The notes under the pieces are model-generated. The model saw only the letters and a program-made list of their open reading frames with translations, did not search any database and was not told the DNA's origin. A stretch of DNA of 64,000 nucleotides from an uncultured Methanobacterium sp. GTDB taxonomy: Archaea > Methanobacteriota > Methanobacteria > Methanobacteriales > Methanobacteriaceae. Positions 34,747-55,537 of this stretch are shown piece after piece; within the stretch, counting starts at the first letter, position 1; every line of letters starts with the position of its first letter. A program made the translations under genes and the position numbers. The DNA lies in the NCBI RefSeq assembly GCF_963666025.1, contig NZ_OY762552.1:1429001-1493000 (forward strand). The letters run 5' to 3'.

Positions 34747-35531
34747 TTATTATCCCTCACATCAGATTCATTCAACGATAAAAATTCCTTGGCAAGGTCA
34801 TTATAAGCTTCAGTCCCTATACATTCATCATCATAGATAATACATGGTTTTCCATGGCTAGGGGCCTCAGCCAGTTTCACATTACGAGGAATGGTAGTTT
34901 TAAAAATGTATTCAGTGTCACCGAAGTACTGTTTAACGTTATGGTAAACATCCCGGCCCAGTCGAGTACGGGAATCATAAAGGGTGATTAATATTCCCTT
35001 TATGGGTGAAGGACTGTTTAGGCGACTTTCAACCAGTTTCATGGCATCTAAAAGATCAGCCATTCCCTCCAGGGCATAGAACTCAGCCTGGATAGGTATG
35101 ATGACACTATCGGCAGCTACCAGGGCATTAATGGTTAAGATACCCAGAGAAGGAGGCACATCCAGTAAAACATAATCGTAATCATCCAGAAGACCATCCA
35201 TTGATTCTTTTAGTATGAATGGGAATCCAATATCTTTACTGAGCTCTATTTCAGCCCCACTCAGTGAGATATGGCTGGGAAGGAGGTCCAGCTGGGAAAT
35301 TTCAGTGGAGACAATGGCCTCGCCCACTGTCTGTTCTCCAGTTAAAACCCGGTAAACTGAATTATCCTCGTTTTTCTCCACACCGAACGCGGTGGTGGCA
35401 TTAGCCTGGGGGTCCATATCAATTACCAGAACTTTCTTTCCTAACAATGCTAATGCAGCTGAAAGGTTTACTGCGGTGGTGGTTTTACCACAACCACCCT
35501 TTTGATTGAGTATTGATATTACTTCTGCCAT
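34743..35531 (-). CDS. ParA/Soj family partition ATPase
   Basis: A 262-residue ATPase of the ParA/MinD superfamily, Soj branch. The deviant Walker A is QKGGCGKTTTAVNLS (residues 9-23) with its signature Lys, and Walker A' is IDMDPQANAT. The Walker B-like strand is YVLLDVPPSLGILTINAL, and the Soj-typical EAPSHGKP is near the C-terminus. No N-terminal DNA-binding domain is present, as in chromosomal type Ib ParA. It uses ATP-dependent dimerisation and nucleoid binding to move or position a cargo, usually a ParB-DNA complex. A small basic protein is encoded directly downstream with overlapping codons. The promoter lies in an ATAAGTT array, which suggests autoregulation or a centromere. Confidence 0.9.
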   Translation of the reverse strand: MAEVISILNQKGGCGKTTTAVNLSAALALLGKKVLVIDMDPQANATTAFGVEKNEDNSVYRVLTGEQTVGEAIVSTEISQLDLLPSHISLSGAEIELSKDIGFPFILKESMDGLLDDYDYVLLDVPPSLGILTINALVAADSVIIPIQAEFYALEGMADLLDAMKLVESRLNSPSPIKGILITLYDSRTRLGRDVYHNVKQYFGDTEYIFKTTIPRNVKLAEAPSHGKPCIIYDDECIGTEAYNDLAKEFLSLNESDVRDNK

Positions 35532-35561
35532 AATGGTTCTCCAATTATTTTTTTGAAATTT

Positions 35562-35608
<47 letters not shown>

Positions 35609-35701
35609 AAGGTTGCATATGGGTACATAATCAGTTTAAATGGATTTACAGGACTGGTAGCTTATCAGATTAAAAATCAAATGAATAATAATGAAAAAAA
35701 A

Positions 35702-36892
35702 TCAAAATACAGGGATCATTCCAGGATGGTTCCCGGTGATGCATTCCCCTCCATTGGATGTGACAATAAAGGTATTCTCAATTCCCACCATTCCTACATC
35801 TTTAATTCCATTTTTAGGCTCCACTGCGAACACCATTCCTTCCTGGAGGGGTTGGTCGAATTTTTCGGCAATCACCGGAAGTTCATCAATCAACAGACCT
35901 ATTGCGTGTCCTAAAAACTTCACCTTACGTGGCCCAAAACCCATGAAGTTTTCCAGAAAGGCCTCGTCCAGGTTATCCATAATCTTACCATATATCCTAG
36001 AGGGAATTGCGCCTGGTTTCAGCATTCGGGCTATCTGATTTTGAATTTCCACACATCTCTGGTGTATTTCCAGGGCATGGTCGGGTAAGGGACTACCATA
36101 CATGTAGGTCATGGTTTTGTCAGTGTTGTATCCATTAACAGCACAGCCAACATCTACAAATACCAGATCACCTTTTTCAAGCTTTCGATACCGGCTTCCA
36201 AGAACTGGTGCTGCTGGACTTAATCCACGAGTTCCACTGGCACCGTCAAAATAGGTGGGGTAGATGGAACTGTCACCAAAACCAACATGACCCACCACAA
36301 TCTCGTTATCGAACATTCCAAAACGGGTTAATCCATCATGGCCCTCCTTTACCAGAGTAGAGAATAGTTCAACGGCCAGATCAGCTTCACTCATCCCCTC
36401 GCGTAGCATTTCTGGCCCCATATCCTCTAAGACGCGCTGATGGATTTTTCCAGACTTTCTCATGAAGGAAAGTTCGTAGTTAGTTTTAACTGCCCGCACA
36501 GCAGCCAACTGCAAATCAACGGAACGAAATTCATTAAAAGGAAAATGCTTGGTGAAACGTTGATACATGGCCAGTGGCACCACCTCGGTTTCCAGGTACA
36601 CTGTATCAGGGAGGGTTTCAATATCCTGGCGGGCATCTCGGAAACTCCTCATTGATTTAATATATGGAAAAAGTGATTCATCCTGAGCTCTCTGGTAGCT
36701 GCGCCTCACCCAGAAGGTGGGATCTCCCTCACGAGGCACAATTAACATACCATCCTGCATGGTCCCGGTGAAGTAGTAGAGGTTAATTTTGCTGAAAATT
36801 ACCACCATTTCCCACTCAGGGTTAGAAACATCCATTATGTCCTTAAAAGATCTCATCCTACCTTCAAGCTGAGATAGAGGAACCTTATCCAT
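35702..36892 (-). CDS. M24 family metallopeptidase (Xaa-Pro peptidase-like)
   Basis: A 396-residue protein with a creatinase-like N-terminal domain (about 1-155) and a pita-bread M24 catalytic domain. The five metal ligands are visible: Asp in VDVGCAVNGYNTDKTMTY (two Asp), His in FLGHAIGLLIDELP, Glu in FAVEPKNG, and Glu in MVGIENTFIV. Family members remove N-terminal residues before proline or cleave X-Pro dipeptides using two Mn or Co ions. Some paralogs act on creatine-like amidines, so substrate is not certain. Length fits Xaa-Pro aminopeptidase/dipeptidase. AGGAG precedes ATG 36892. Encoded separately from the parA operon, 170 bp away. Confidence 0.88.
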   Translation of the reverse strand: MDKVPLSQLEGRMRSFKDIMDVSNPEWEMVVIFSKINLYYFTGTMQDGMLIVPREGDPTFWVRRSYQRAQDESLFPYIKSMRSFRDARQDIETLPDTVYLETEVVPLAMYQRFTKHFPFNEFRSVDLQLAAVRAVKTNYELSFMRKSGKIHQRVLEDMGPEMLREGMSEADLAVELFSTLVKEGHDGLTRFGMFDNEIVVGHVGFGDSSIYPTYFDGASGTRGLSPAAPVLGSRYRKLEKGDLVFVDVGCAVNGYNTDKTMTYMYGSPLPDHALEIHQRCVEIQNQIARMLKPGAIPSRIYGKIMDNLDEAFLENFMGFGPRKVKFLGHAIGLLIDELPVIAEKFDQPLQEGMVFAVEPKNGIKDVGMVGIENTFIVTSNGGECITGNHPGMIPVF

Positions 36893-37059
36893 TATAATAG
36901 TCTCCTAATATTTTATTGTATTTTTATCGTATTTTAGTAAAGGGCTTGTATTAGTAAAGGTTATTTTAAAGTTATTTTAAATTAAGAGGTTAAATTACTA
37001 AAAGGGGGCTTATTAAGAAAAAAAATAAGCCTTGATTTTAAAGTTAACTTGGATTTAAC

Positions 37060-37150
37060 TCTTAATTAACTCCATTATAGCTAATCATGACTTAAATCCA
37101 TTAGAAACTAACTCTACTTAGTTCCATTAAAGCTAACTCAACTTAGCCTA

Positions 37151-37162
<12 letters not shown>
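37060..37162 (-). repeat. Four-unit ~25-bp repeat spanning the thrS stop
   Basis: On the minus strand units start at 37162, 37137, 37112 and 37086 (25, 25, 26 and 27 bp). Shared core: GTTAGCTTCTAATGG or close variants. The first unit encodes Val-Ser-Phe-stop of thrS. A weaker fifth copy may reach 37030. Confidence 0.85.
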
Positions 37163-38992
<1,830 letters not shown>

Positions 38993-39225
38993 ACTACCAC
39001 CTTAATATAAACTGAGTTAATTATATGATTAATTTACCCTTTGTATCGGTTAATTATCTTTCAAGACTTAACCTTAAGAATAAAATTCTGTCTTGATGTT
39101 ATTTATAAACTACCTCTATATGATTGTCTACCCTAAAAAGAGATAGCATTTAAAAAGCTGTTGGAACAATATTTATAACATTATAAGTTGCGATATTTTT
39201 ATTTTACTAAATCACAGGTGATTGG

Positions 39226-40881
<1,656 letters not shown>

Positions 40882-40890
40882 GGTGATTTA

Positions 40891-41382
40891 ATGGCTAAAA
40901 GGCGAAAAGGAAACACAAAAGCTAATCAAACACCTAAATCTCATTCTAAGGAGAAATCCGGCATGGGAAGGGAAATAGCCAGTTACGTTATAATCATACT
41001 GGTGGGAATTATACTGGCCCAGCACCTGAACGTAGTGGTTTCCGGAAGTATGGAGCCTGTATTCTACCGAGGAGACGTGGTAGTTATAGAAAAAACCAAT
41101 TTCCTGGGCCTACAGGAAATAAACCCCTCTGATCTGAAAGTAGGAGATATTATCATATACCATGCCACCTGGTTCCCAGAACCGGTCATTCATCGAATAA
41201 TCAGCATCCAAACAGGATCTGACGGGCAGACATATTACGTTACCAAAGGAGATAATAACCCCAAACCAGACCCAAGCCTGGTTTCAACAAGCCAGGTGCA
41301 GGCCAAAGTGGTAAGTATTGGTAACCAGCCCCTGGTAATTCCTAAAATAGGTTACATAACCCTATGGATCCGTGGATTATGA
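40891..41382 (+). CDS. Signal peptidase I (archaeal/ER type)
   Basis: A 163-residue membrane-bound serine protease that removes signal peptides from secreted proteins. A basic, Lys-rich cytoplasmic N-terminus (1-30) is followed by one transmembrane helix (about 31-47, EIASYVIIILVGIILAQ). Catalytic boxes: VVSGSMEPVFYRGD (Ser), PVIHRIISI with His in place of the bacterial Lys, and TKGDNNPKPDPSLV (Asp). This is the Ser-His-Asp arrangement of the archaeal/eukaryotic type. It is 9 bp behind ilvD. The stop codon lies in the loop of a hairpin (GTGGAT...ATCCAC). Confidence 0.9.
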   Translation: MAKRRKGNTKANQTPKSHSKEKSGMGREIASYVIIILVGIILAQHLNVVVSGSMEPVFYRGDVVVIEKTNFLGLQEINPSDLKVGDIIIYHATWFPEPVIHRIISIQTGSDGQTYYVTKGDNNPKPDPSLVSTSQVQAKVVSIGNQPLVIPKIGYITLWIRGL

Positions 41383-41387
41383 TCCAC
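41372..41387 (+). terminator. Hairpin holding the signal peptidase stop codon in its loop
   Basis: GTGGAT-TATG-ATCCAC, followed by a T-rich stretch (TTCTATTTATTTTAAT). Possible terminator of the ilvD-signal peptidase unit. Confidence 0.5.
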
Positions 41388-41528
41388 TGATTCTATTTAT
41401 TTTAATCAAGAATAAATCCACTATTAATCATTAAAATAAATATCGCAGACTTAAATCTAAATCAAAACTAAATCTAATCATCAAACACTAATCTAATCTC
41501 AGAAATATCACTCTTACAAGGTGAATTT

Positions 41529-43223
<1,695 letters not shown>

Positions 43224-43471
43224 AAGGGAAAAGTAGGATAATGAGTAAATAAATCAATTCTGCTAGCATAGATAAAAATAAAAAAATCGATGCAACTTGC
43301 GAAAAACTAGAAGAAAGTAAAAAATCAACTTGCAAAAAAAAGATAAAAATAAAAGATCTATGTAGCTTGCAGAGTATGATAGTAATAAAATAGTATATAC
43401 TTCAATGTAATTTAAAGTTCATTAAACCTTTATTAAGGTTATTGAACAAAAAGGAGCAAATCTTAATATGA

Positions 43472-43517
43472 TTAGCTAATGATTACTATAAATTTTAGCT
43501 AATGATTACTATAAATT
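43472..43517 (+). repeat. Perfect 23-bp tandem duplication in the TetR gene promoter
   Basis: 43472-43494 and 43495-43517 are identical, starting TTAGCTAATGATTACTATAA. Each copy holds a TATA-like ACTATAAATT. The copies end 46 bp before the TetR start. This suggests duplicated promoter or operator sites. Confidence 0.85.
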
Positions 43518-43563
43518 AACAACAGTAAATTATTTAAAAAAACTGTTTTAAGGGATGTATTTA

Positions 43564-44115
43564 ATGTCTACTAATACGGAACAAAAAATATTAGACGCCG
43601 CTTTAAAAGTTTTCTCCGAAAAAGGTTATAACGGAGCTAGAACAAGAATTATAGCCGAAAAATCTGGTTTCACTGAGATGACCCTATTTAGAAAGTTTGA
43701 AACAAAGGAAAATCTCTTTAACCGGGTTTTAGCTGCAAATAAGCAAAAGGTAATGGAAGATGTTAATTCTCTGCTGGTTATTGACGAGGAACTAACAGAT
43801 CCTAAAGCTCATTTCAGAGCCCTCATCCTCAATCTAGCAGATTTAGTCGATGAAAACTTTGAATACGTGAATATAATTGTTTACGAAAGAGAAAAGATCA
43901 CCAATTCCATTTCTGAAATATTCATATTACATCTGGCTGATTTTCTGGAAGAAATATTCACCAAAAACATAGTAGATCATACTGTACTAGCATACATGAT
44001 CTTGAGTTTCCTGTATTTCATCACCCTTAACCGAAAAACAGAGGACGGATGTTTTGATTTAGATGAAGCCATGGAAGAATTTATAAACTACCATTCAAGA
44101 TGCCTGGAACTGTAA
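43564..44115 (+). CDS. TetR family transcriptional regulator
   Basis: A 183-residue regulator. The N-terminal helix-turn-helix is typical of TetR: EQKILDAALKVFSEKGYNGARTRIIAEKSGFTEMTLFRKFETKENLF (recognition helix around residues 30-47). The ligand-binding C-terminal ~130 residues are all helical and show no recognisable sensor motif. Adjacent genes on both sides are housekeeping, so its target may be itself: a perfect 23-bp promoter duplication lies just upstream. Start at ATG 43564 with AGGG at nine bases; ATG 43555 is too close to that site. Its last codons and stop are repeated as three 16-bp units. Confidence 0.88.
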   Translation: MSTNTEQKILDAALKVFSEKGYNGARTRIIAEKSGFTEMTLFRKFETKENLFNRVLAANKQKVMEDVNSLLVIDEELTDPKAHFRALILNLADLVDENFEYVNIIVYEREKITNSISEIFILHLADFLEEIFTKNIVDHTVLAYMILSFLYFITLNRKTEDGCFDLDEAMEEFINYHSRCLEL

Positions 44116-44151
44116 CCCTCTGGAACGGTACCTTGCTGGAATTGTAACCCT
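44104..44151 (+). repeat. Three 16-bp units spanning the TetR stop
   Basis: CTGGAACTGTAACCCT (44104-44119; Leu-Glu-Leu-stop), CTGGAACGGTACCTTG (44120-44135) and CTGGAATTGTAACCCT (44136-44151). The phase is exact at 16 bp. Confidence 0.85.
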
Positions 44152-44203
44152 ATTTTTCCACTTATTTCTTCCTTTTTATTATTTTTGATTTGATTCAGCT
44201 TAA

Positions 44204-44425
44204 GCAAATTTAAACTCTCCAAGTGAGAATCTACTATTTAAGTAAACTCAACTCTCAAAAGTAAGAATCTGCTCTTTTTAAGCAAACTCAAATTTCAAGA
44301 AAACCAACTCTTAAGAAACTCAAAAGTAAGAATTTACTCTTAAAATTTACTCTTAAGAAACTAACATCAAAGTAAAATCTACCCTTGAGCAAATTCAAAT
44401 CTAGAAATCTCTTTAAACAAACTTA
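44204..44425 (-). repeat. About seven degenerate units downstream of and including the argF stop
   Basis: On plus, units of about 28-42 bp start G(C/T)AAACTCAA or GAAACT and end CTCTTAA, beginning near 44204, 44242, 44282, 44315, 44357 and 44389. The last (from 44416, ACAAACTTAATC) overlaps the argF terminal codons and stop. It fills the gap between the TetR gene and argF. Confidence 0.6.
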
Positions 44426-45328
44426 ATCTTTGAGTAAAAGGTACAATATGGCCTTCTGTACATGCAGCCGGTTTTCAGCCTGATCCCATACTGCGGATTG
44501 TGGGCCGTTTAATACTTCTTCAGTTATTTCCTGACCCCGAATAGCAGGAAGACAGTGCAAGACCATGGTATCTTCTGCAGCCATTGCCAGGATTGCCTCG
44601 TTAACCTGGTAATCCTGCATATCCTTTATTCTCTGGGCTTCTTCATCCTCGTCACCCATACTCACCCACACATCAGTGTAAAGAACATCAGCATCCTTGA
44701 CTGCTTCGGCAACATCACTGGTGACTTTAATAACCGAACCTGATTTTTGGGCAATCTTCTCTGCCTCTTTTAAAATAACCGGATCAGGTTCATAACCAGT
44801 GGGACAGGCTACTGTGAAATTCATGCCCACCATGGCTGTGGCCAGTAATAGGGAGTTACAGACGTTGTTCCCATCACCCAGGTAGGTCATCTGAAGGTCT
44901 AAGGTTTTTTTACGTTCCAGTATGGTAAAAATATCAGTGAATGCCTGGCAGGGGTGTTCCAGGTTGGTTAAACCATTGATCACCGGGATATCAGCGTACT
45001 TGGCAAACTGGAGAACATCTTCGTGTTCACGTGCCCTGATCATGATACCATCAACATAACGACTCATTGCACGGGCAGTGTCTGGTATGATCTCTCCCCG
45101 GCCTAGTTGAAGATCGGAAGCAGATAAATACAGAGGATGTCCACCCAACTGGTACATACCCACTTCAAAGGATATCCTGGTTCTGGTTGAAGATTTCTCG
45201 AAAACCATTGCCAGAGATTTACCTTTTAATGGTTTTTCAGGACCCTGTCCTTTTTTAAACTCTTCTGCTTTTTCCAGTATTTCATTCAGATGGTTTCGCG
45301 CATCTTGCGCGGATAAAAGATCTTTCAT
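44423..45328 (-). CDS. argF: Ornithine carbamoyltransferase
   Basis: A 301-residue cytosolic enzyme making citrulline from ornithine and carbamoyl phosphate in arginine synthesis. The carbamoyl-phosphate site is FEKSSTRTRISFEVG (about residues 43-57). HPCQ is in EHPCQAFTDIFTI, ornithine-binding residues are in YTDVWVSMGDE, and the C-terminal HCLPA is in VLHCLPAIRGQEI. Length is typical of the catalytic trimer subunit. GGGATGAG lies before the ATG at 45328. No other arg genes nearby except argS. Its 3' end merges into a degenerate repeat array. Confidence 0.96.
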   Translation of the reverse strand: MKDLLSAQDARNHLNEILEKAEEFKKGQGPEKPLKGKSLAMVFEKSSTRTRISFEVGMYQLGGHPLYLSASDLQLGRGEIIPDTARAMSRYVDGIMIRAREHEDVLQFAKYADIPVINGLTNLEHPCQAFTDIFTILERKKTLDLQMTYLGDGNNVCNSLLLATAMVGMNFTVACPTGYEPDPVILKEAEKIAQKSGSVIKVTSDVAEAVKDADVLYTDVWVSMGDEDEEAQRIKDMQDYQVNEAILAMAAEDTMVLHCLPAIRGQEITEEVLNGPQSAVWDQAENRLHVQKAILYLLLKD

Positions 45329-45487
45329 AGGCTCATCCCTTAATTAATCCTTATTTTTAAATAAATGAATGCAAGTAATGATAATTTTGTTTTTATTAAT
45401 GTGAGTTGTATTACTTCTGAAGAAGAATATCTGCTAATACTTTTACTTAAAGTTTATGAAAAAGAAGAAATTATTACAGTGATATTT

Positions 45488-46063
45488 TTAACCGAATTCA
45501 AGCCTGTAAACCCTTTTAATTGCTTCAAGCTGTTTTTCACTGTTTTTGATTTTTTCTTCATCTTCAATAACTCTTTTCACATTACGGATCCATTCATCAT
45601 GATTTTTTTGAGACTCCGGAGTAGGACTATTCATTAGCCTATTTTGAGCTTCTTCTACCATTTTCTGATGTTTGATGATAGCCTGTTGTGCATTATCCTG
45701 GTCTGATTTTGCCTGTTGAAACAATTGAGATAGTCCTTCCTTTATCTCTTCATCAACCAGAGCCTTGGAATCAGAAAGATCTTTATTCATGTGATTGATT
45801 TCCTTATTCCCCAATAAAAGAGCTGGAGTTAACTCATTAAGCTTCAACTGCATATCTTTAATCTTTTGAGAGTCTTCCTGAGAGTTTTCTTTACTATCAA
45901 ACAATAAAATTTGAGTTTCCAGAGTTAGAACCTCATTTTTAATTCTGGCATTATCTTTTACTGCCCGGTCCAGTTTCAACTCATAGTCCAATATATCTAA
46001 GGCAAGTGCTTTAATCCTTTCAGCATTGGGCAGGTTGTTCAGATATCGCCTGGATCTAGTCAT
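45488..46063 (-). CDS. Coiled-coil protein of unknown function
   Basis: A 191-residue protein that is nearly all helical. A basic N-terminus (MTRSRRYLNNLPNAERIKA) precedes long heptad-like stretches (about residues 20-190) rich in Glu, Gln, Lys and Leu. No catalytic motif, membrane helix or signal peptide is visible, and I do not recognise a family. Start at ATG 46063, chosen for GGTGAG upstream; the frame extends seven codons further without a site. It sits 77 bp after purD on the same strand and may be read through from it. A structural or scaffolding role is the only safe inference. Confidence 0.7.
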   Translation of the reverse strand: MTRSRRYLNNLPNAERIKALALDILDYELKLDRAVKDNARIKNEVLTLETQILLFDSKENSQEDSQKIKDMQLKLNELTPALLLGNKEINHMNKDLSDSKALVDEEIKEGLSQLFQQAKSDQDNAQQAIIKHQKMVEEAQNRLMNSPTPESQKNHDEWIRNVKRVIEDEEKIKNSEKQLEAIKRVYRLEFG

Positions 46064-46140
46064 TAAACAGCTCACCACTTTCAACAGAATTTATTGATTT
46101 AATTCAGCTTATCGAGCTTATTTGGGGTTTTTTTAGTTTA

Positions 46141-47451
46141 TTATTGGCGAATTTCTTTCATATGCTGGATACGTTTCAGGATAAGTTCATCAGTTCCAAC
46201 ATCACTGCGATGGTACAAATCGCCCTGCACATATTGAGTAGCCCTTTCACACCGTTCTTCAGCATCCTGTATACTGTCCGCAGTGGTGACCAAACCTAGT
46301 GCCCTTGAACCAGTGGTTAATACATTTCCATCTTTCTGGTTTACTGCTGCGTAAAACACCATTCCACCCTCTGCTTTAATCTTCTCTTCATCCACTTTGA
46401 TGGGTTGACCTGATTTTCCACTTTCAGGATAACCATTAGGCACCAGATATTTGCAAACTGTTGCCTGTGGCTTGAAATGAGCTTTAGTAAGGTTTCCATC
46501 AACCACTCCCTGGCATAACTCCACCATACTGGTTTCTAAAAGTGGCAGTACGTTCATGGCTTCTGGATCTCCGAAACGAGCGTTGTATTCCACCAGTTTG
46601 GGCCCGTCACGGCATAACATGAATTGACCGTATAGAACTCCCTTGTAAGGACCTACCTCTTTTTTGACAGCATTAATGGTTTCTTCCATGACTTTAACCG
46701 CAGCATCATAGTCTTTCGATTCCATGAAAGGTAAAAGTCCATTTTTATCAGAGTAAGAACCCATTCCACCAGTTATGGGGCCCTGATCTCCCTCATAGGC
46801 ATGAGGGTGATCCTGAGCTGCCGGCATTGGAATTAAATGATCTCCATCCACCAGGGCCTGTACTGTGAATTCTTCCCCAATCAGACGTTCCTCAATAACC
46901 ACACTGGCATGGCCCCCGATTTTATTATCAATAATCTCTTTAACGTAACCTTTAGCTTCTTCAGAGTTTTTCAGGTGTTCACCTACAATTTTAACACCCT
47001 TCCCACCGGTTAAACCTACTGGCTTCACCACCACATCATCACCAAAGTCATCGATGAACTCACCGGCATCTTCTACTGTGTCAAAGGCACCGTAGGCAAT
47101 GGATCCGGAGATGTTATGTTGGGTGAATAACTCCCGCATGAATGCCTTGTCTGTTTCAATTCTGGCGGCTTGACGTGTGGGGCCCACACAGGGAACTCCC
47201 GCTTCCTGGAGCGTGTCCACAATTCCGTGTTCCAGGGGTGCTTCCGGTCCGATTATGGCCATGTCCACTTTCCAATCCAGGGCCTGTTTTTTCACCCCTT
47301 CAATGTCCATTTCACTACCAATCTTGAATTGGGAGATACGGGCAATACCCGGATTTTGATTGCTCATTATTGAATAAATATCAGCTTCTTTATGTAACGC
47401 CTGACAAATGGCGTGTTCTCTTGCTCCAGTTCCTACCACCAGAATCTTCAT
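46141..47451 (-). CDS. purD: Phosphoribosylamine-glycine ligase
   Basis: A 436-residue ATP-grasp enzyme for the second step of purine synthesis, joining glycine to phosphoribosylamine. The N-terminal domain starts MKILVVGTGAREHAICQAL. The ATP-grasp segments include VVVKPVGLTGGKGVKIVGE, and metal-ligand residues lie in GPKLVEYNARFGDPEAMNVLPLL. IGPEAPLEHGIVDTL matches the family. Length is typical of the single-domain archaeal/bacterial enzyme. GGAGGGTT precedes the ATG at 47451. Divergent from ilvB. Confidence 0.96.
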   Translation of the reverse strand: MKILVVGTGAREHAICQALHKEADIYSIMSNQNPGIARISQFKIGSEMDIEGVKKQALDWKVDMAIIGPEAPLEHGIVDTLQEAGVPCVGPTRQAARIETDKAFMRELFTQHNISGSIAYGAFDTVEDAGEFIDDFGDDVVVKPVGLTGGKGVKIVGEHLKNSEEAKGYVKEIIDNKIGGHASVVIEERLIGEEFTVQALVDGDHLIPMPAAQDHPHAYEGDQGPITGGMGSYSDKNGLLPFMESKDYDAAVKVMEETINAVKKEVGPYKGVLYGQFMLCRDGPKLVEYNARFGDPEAMNVLPLLETSMVELCQGVVDGNLTKAHFKPQATVCKYLVPNGYPESGKSGQPIKVDEEKIKAEGGMVFYAAVNQKDGNVLTTGSRALGLVTTADSIQDAEERCERATQYVQGDLYHRSDVGTDELILKRIQHMKEIRQ

Positions 47452-49506
<2,055 letters not shown>

Positions 49507-49507
49507 A

Positions 49508-50008
49508 ATGGACGAACAGAGAAGCCATATAATCAGTGCCATAGTACTGCACCGACCCGGTGTCCTTCAGCGTGTTGCTGGCCTGTTCACCCGTAGAGGG
49601 TTCAACATCGACAGTATCACTGTAGGACCCTCAGAACAGGATGGACTGGCCCGTATGACCATCATCTCCAGGGGTGATGATAAAATACTGGAACAGATCA
49701 CCAAACAACTGAATAAGATCATCGAGGTAATTAAGGTCCGAGATCTGGATGCAGAGGGAACTGTAATCCGGGAGCTGTGTCTCATCAAGACCCATGCCAC
49801 ATCAGAAAGAGCTCGTTCTGAGATCATTCAGTACGCCAAGATATTCAGGGGCAGAATCGTTGATGCAGGACCCGAAAATCTCACTCTGGAGATCACCGGA
49901 ACACCTGAAAAAATCGACGCACTCATTGACCTTTTAAGAGGCTTTGGTATCAAAGAAATCTCCAGAACTGGACCAACCGCCATATCAAGGGGTTCAAAAA
50001 CAATATAA
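49508..50008 (+). CDS. ilvN: Acetolactate synthase, small (regulatory) subunit
   Basis: A 166-residue regulatory subunit. It has an N-terminal ACT domain (HIISAIVLHRPGVLQRVAGLFTRRGFNIDSITVG, residues 6-39) that binds valine for feedback inhibition, and a C-terminal domain of the ALS_ss type (about 80-160). It increases activity of the large subunit and confers valine sensitivity. GGAGGTG overlaps the ilvB end and serves ATG 49508. Spacing to ilvB is one base; ilvC lies 260 bp downstream after a T-rich terminator-like stretch near 50030 and may have its own promoter. Confidence 0.95.
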   Translation: MDEQRSHIISAIVLHRPGVLQRVAGLFTRRGFNIDSITVGPSEQDGLARMTIISRGDDKILEQITKQLNKIIEVIKVRDLDAEGTVIRELCLIKTHATSERARSEIIQYAKIFRGRIVDAGPENLTLEITGTPEKIDALIDLLRGFGIKEISRTGPTAISRGSKTI

Positions 50009-50267
50009 AAACTATTGATCTTTAACCCCCTTATTTTTTTATTTTAAAATTAAAGCAACCCCCCTAATTACACCTTAAATATTGTTAATCCCTAAAAATA
50101 GGGTGTTTTTAGGAGGTAAAAGAGTTTAAAGTACCTTAATTCAACTCAGGGCAAACTTTATTAATAAAACTCCATCAATATTAGACATATAAAAAAAACC
50201 TAAGAAAAAAAATTTCTTATATGCCCTTCGTGGTATTTCTTTTGAATTTTAAAAGAGGTGACCCCAT

Positions 50268-51254
<987 letters not shown>

Positions 51255-51447
51255 TTCTTTTCCACCCTTTTTTTATTTGAAAACAGGATTTTATCTAATA
51301 ATTTTATTCAGATTACCTTATCTGATGACTTTATCAGTTTAGTTTATCTAATAACTTATCTAAATGGTTATTATTTAAATCATCAAAATTACTAATATAA
51401 CATACTCCTCTTTCACTAATACTGATCTTACCCCGGGTGAACTAAAA

Positions 51448-52452
<1,005 letters not shown>

Positions 52453-52771
52453 TGACTTTTTCAACTTTTAACCCCTAAAATAAGATCCTCTAAAAATAAG
52501 ATAATAATCCCTAAAAATTAGTCTACTGTAGAAATATTTTCACTGTAACTTGTTTGTTCCAGAGGGATATGCACCCCATTTTATTTCTACTGTAGAAATT
52601 ATGGACAGAATGATCCCTGAAAAGACCGTATGATCCCTGAAAAATATCCGGATTCACCTGAATTTAGTCTACTGTAGAAAAAATGGGGACCGCCGTTAAA
52701 CCCCTATTTTAGAAAAATAAAAGGTAATTAATCCTTGAAAAATAATTAATCCTTGAAATAAATTAAAAATA
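52453..52771. other. Convergent gap with three TCTACTGTAGA palindromes and a 20-bp repeat
   Basis: Three copies of TCTACTGTAGA with a following A-run lie at 52522-52532, 52586-52596 and 52668-52678. TGATCCCTGAAAA occurs at 52611 and 52631. A duplicated AATTAATCCTTGAAA occurs at about 52725 and 52744. Between the 3' ends of two converging genes, so the sites are unlikely to be promoters. Confidence 0.75.
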
Positions 52772-53551
<780 letters not shown>

Positions 53552-53559
53552 AGAGGCAA

Positions 53560-53591
<32 letters not shown>

Positions 53592-53609
53592 GTTGTATCA
53601 GTTAGTAAG

Positions 53610-53655
<46 letters not shown>

Positions 53656-53713
53656 TAGTAAATAAAGAAATTATGGGGTGATGTTATATCATCGCTGTTT
53701 GAAGGTGGGGGAA

Positions 53714-55144
<1,431 letters not shown>

Positions 55145-55223
55145 GCTGAAATAATTTTTCAAATAGGATTTAAGCTTCTTATTAATCTTAAAATAACAAA
55201 TATAGTTTTAATAAAGGATTTAA

Positions 55224-55299
<76 letters not shown>

Positions 55300-55537
55300 T
55301 ACTAGGTACTTCCATGGTTTGGCAGGGAAGTTATATAAAGTTTTCCAAGAATGGAGTATATATCATAATTATTTATTTTTAATATTTTCAATGGAAATAT
55401 CCTGACAAATATTTAAATTGAGGCGTATACGCCCCAATAGGAAGATTAGTATTACTATTCATTACTGTAAATACAATTTAATACTAGTTTAACCAATAGA
55501 TTTTGGATAAGATCATTATTTAATTTTGAGGGATAAC

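Noticed and set aside
45365..45637. 90-codon plus-strand frame between argF and the coiled-coil gene
   Set aside because: Largely antisense to the coiled-coil gene and Phe-rich; no supporting start signal.
52522..52678. CRISPR-like array: TTTCTACTGTAGA resembles part of a Cas12a-type direct repeat and occurs three times
   Set aside because: Repeats are only 11-17 bp, spacing is irregular (64 and 82 bp), no cas genes are in the window, and the second cluster has the same irregularity.
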